Source: Anaerolineae bacterium (lineage in GTDB: Bacteria > Chloroflexota > Anaerolineae > Aggregatilineales > JAFGMM01). Taken from it: DNA of 64,000 nt. Below, piece by piece: positions 63,134-64,000 of this stretch. The notes under the pieces were generated by a model, which saw only the letters and a program-made list of their open reading frames with translations, did not search any database and was not told the origin of the DNA. The stretch covers positions 496,001 to 560,000 of the forward strand of contig JAOSJO010000022.1 in the NCBI GenBank assembly GCA_027494055.1. Reading direction: 5' to 3'. The position numbers were made by a program, and so were the translations under genes. Positions within the stretch are counted from its first letter, which is position 1. Every line of letters begins with the position of its first letter.

Positions 63134-63531
63134 ATGCCTACAGGACCATGCCCGGTATGCCGGTCGCCGATCACGATTGCGGAGGGCAGGAGTCGCTCGT
63201 CTGCAAAAGCTGCGGTACAGGATACAAGGTAATCCGCCAGGAAGGCAAAATCAGGTTGCGCCGCGCTGAGGTCGCCCGCGCGCAGAAGGGGCAGGCGGGC
63301 GCCGCCGCGAAGCGCCGCACGCGGCCCGCACCCCCGCCCCGGCGGAGCAACCGCGCGTTTTACCTTGCCGTGGCGCTCCTGGCGCTGATCCTCGTTCTGG
63401 GCATTGTCGGCACGCTGCTGATTATCGCGACCCGGCCGGCGTCAGCGGAACCGCTCGCCGCCGGCGCTGCGCCGGGTGTGGGATTGCTGCTCTTTCTGGG
63501 GGCAACGACGCGCCACCGCCCACAACTGTGA
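63134..63531 (+). CDS. zinc-ribbon membrane protein, one frameshift
   Basis: ATG at 63134 after AAGGAGCC. The first frame starts MPTGPCPVCRSPITIA and breaks near 63185. The other frame continues GGQESLVCKSCGTGYKVIRQEGKIRLRRAEVARAQKG, which completes a four-Cys zinc ribbon. A basic Pro/Arg linker leads to one membrane segment (AFYLAVALLALILVLGIVGTLLII) and a short tail. The corrected protein has about 132 residues. This layout is frequent among uncharacterised Chloroflexota proteins. Function unknown. Confidence 0.6.
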
Positions 63532-63556
63532 CGCGCGCGGGGCGCGGCGCACGAGG

Positions 63557-64000
63557 CTACCGCGCCGCCCCCTGGTCCCAGACCTTCCACGGCGCGTCGC
63601 CGGCGCGCCACAACGCATCGACCTCTTCCACGTCCTTGAACGTGTCCATCGCGCGCCAGAAGCCATCGTGCCGGTACAGCGCGAGCTGCCCGTCGCGCAC
63701 CAGGCGCGCGAACGGTTCCAGTTCCAGCTCCAGCGTGTCATCGCCCTGCAGGTAATCGAAGATGCCGCGCTCGAACACGAAGAAGCCGCCGTTGACCCAC
63801 GCCTCCATGTGCGGTTTCTGCCGGAAGCCGGTCACGATCCCCGCCGCGTCCACCTCCACGATGCCCCACTGCGAGCGGGGCCGCACCGCCGTGAGCGTGG
63901 CGATCACGCCCTGCGACCGGTGATAGGCCAGCAGCGCGTCGAGGTCCACGTCGCCGAGGCCGTCGCCGTAGGTGGCGAAGAAGCGCTCCGTCTTGATGTA
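63557..64000 (-). CDS. glucose-1-phosphate cytidylyltransferase-like, C-terminal part (5' end outside window)
   Basis: The frame is open to the right edge: ERFFATYGDGLGDVDLDALLAYHRSQGVIATLTAVRPRSQWGIVEVD, then GFRQKPHMEAWVNGGFFVFERGIFDYLQGDDTLELEPF-like motifs and FWRAMDTFKDVEEVDALW. These are the signatures of RfbF, which makes CDP-glucose from CTP and glucose-1-phosphate for deoxysugar (O-antigen type) synthesis. YGDGLGDVD contains the metal-binding Asp. The visible 147 residues are the C-terminal half of a roughly 257-residue enzyme. The stop is at 63557. Convergent with the zinc-ribbon gene. Confidence 0.85.
   Translation of the reverse strand, partial: YIKTERFFATYGDGLGDVDLDALLAYHRSQGVIATLTAVRPRSQWGIVEVDAAGIVTGFRQKPHMEAWVNGGFFVFERGIFDYLQGDDTLELELEPFARLVRDGQLALYRHDGFWRAMDTFKDVEEVDALWRAGDAPWKVWDQGAAR

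Overview
The window is GC-rich DNA from what is most likely a Chloroflexota bacterium of the Anaerolineae type (inference). The supporting signs are Thr/Pro-rich lipoproteins with LysM or SH3 domains, a very large number of two-component proteins, a T-box leader in front of valS, short leaderless promoters and many dispersed palindromic repeats. No ribosomal RNA or other strict taxonomic marker is present.

Layout. 1-4,662: the end of a glycogen-synthase-like glycosyltransferase, a small membrane protein, ftsY, and a CGNR-type regulator. 4,763-6,115: a tRNA-Leu(CAG) gene with its promoter, then a class V aminotransferase. 6,128-17,350: nine minus-strand signalling genes, mostly overlapping or closely spaced. 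They encode stand-alone and fused receiver domains, a receiver-CpaE ATPase, a receiver-adenylate/guanylate cyclase, and four histidine kinases, two of them hybrids. 17,904-21,027: an ECF sigma factor, its membrane anti-sigma factor, and a secreted propeller-like protein.

21,156-35,633: a 14.4-kb integrated element between 47-bp direct repeats, one of which is the 3' part of an intact tRNA-Gly(CCC). It carries a tyrosine integrase, a primase/helicase-like replication protein with iteron-like repeats inside the end of its gene, several Cys-rich and small proteins, an excisionase-like protein, and an IS4-type insertion sequence with a 9-bp target duplication. It also carries a virion-like cassette: four diverged paralogues of one ~180-residue family, two small winged-helix-like proteins, a collagen-like fibre protein and a holin-like protein. 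I see no capsid, portal or terminase gene, so it looks like a phage satellite or a stripped prophage.

35,847-49,228: sugar metabolism genes (SIS isomerase, class II aldolase), two tandem paralogous small-RNA-like units at about 38.0 and 38.6 kb, a class IV aminotransferase, LysM lipoproteins, a NarX/NarL-type two-component pair, a TolB-like lipoprotein, and an overlapping Clp-N / zinc-ribbon-FHA / AlkZ-like operon. 49,400-64,000: a T-box leader controlling a methyltransferase and valS, then rph with a sugar nucleotidyltransferase, an AAA ATPase, an HD hydrolase, an alpha/beta hydrolase, a FemAB/BioF2-type acetyltransferase, an SH3b-beta-lactamase-fold protein, a PQQ-type propeller lipoprotein, and a partial glucose-1-phosphate cytidylyltransferase.

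About 20 genes, including the housekeeping genes valS and rph, are broken by one- or two-base shifts, often in short homopolymers, and reading continues perfectly in another frame. I treat these as probable sequencing or assembly indels and annotate each gene across the shift. The strongest candidates for something new are the tandem small RNAs, the four-paralogue/fibre cassette in the integrated element, the iteron-bearing replication gene, and a palindromic repeat lying in frame inside valS.
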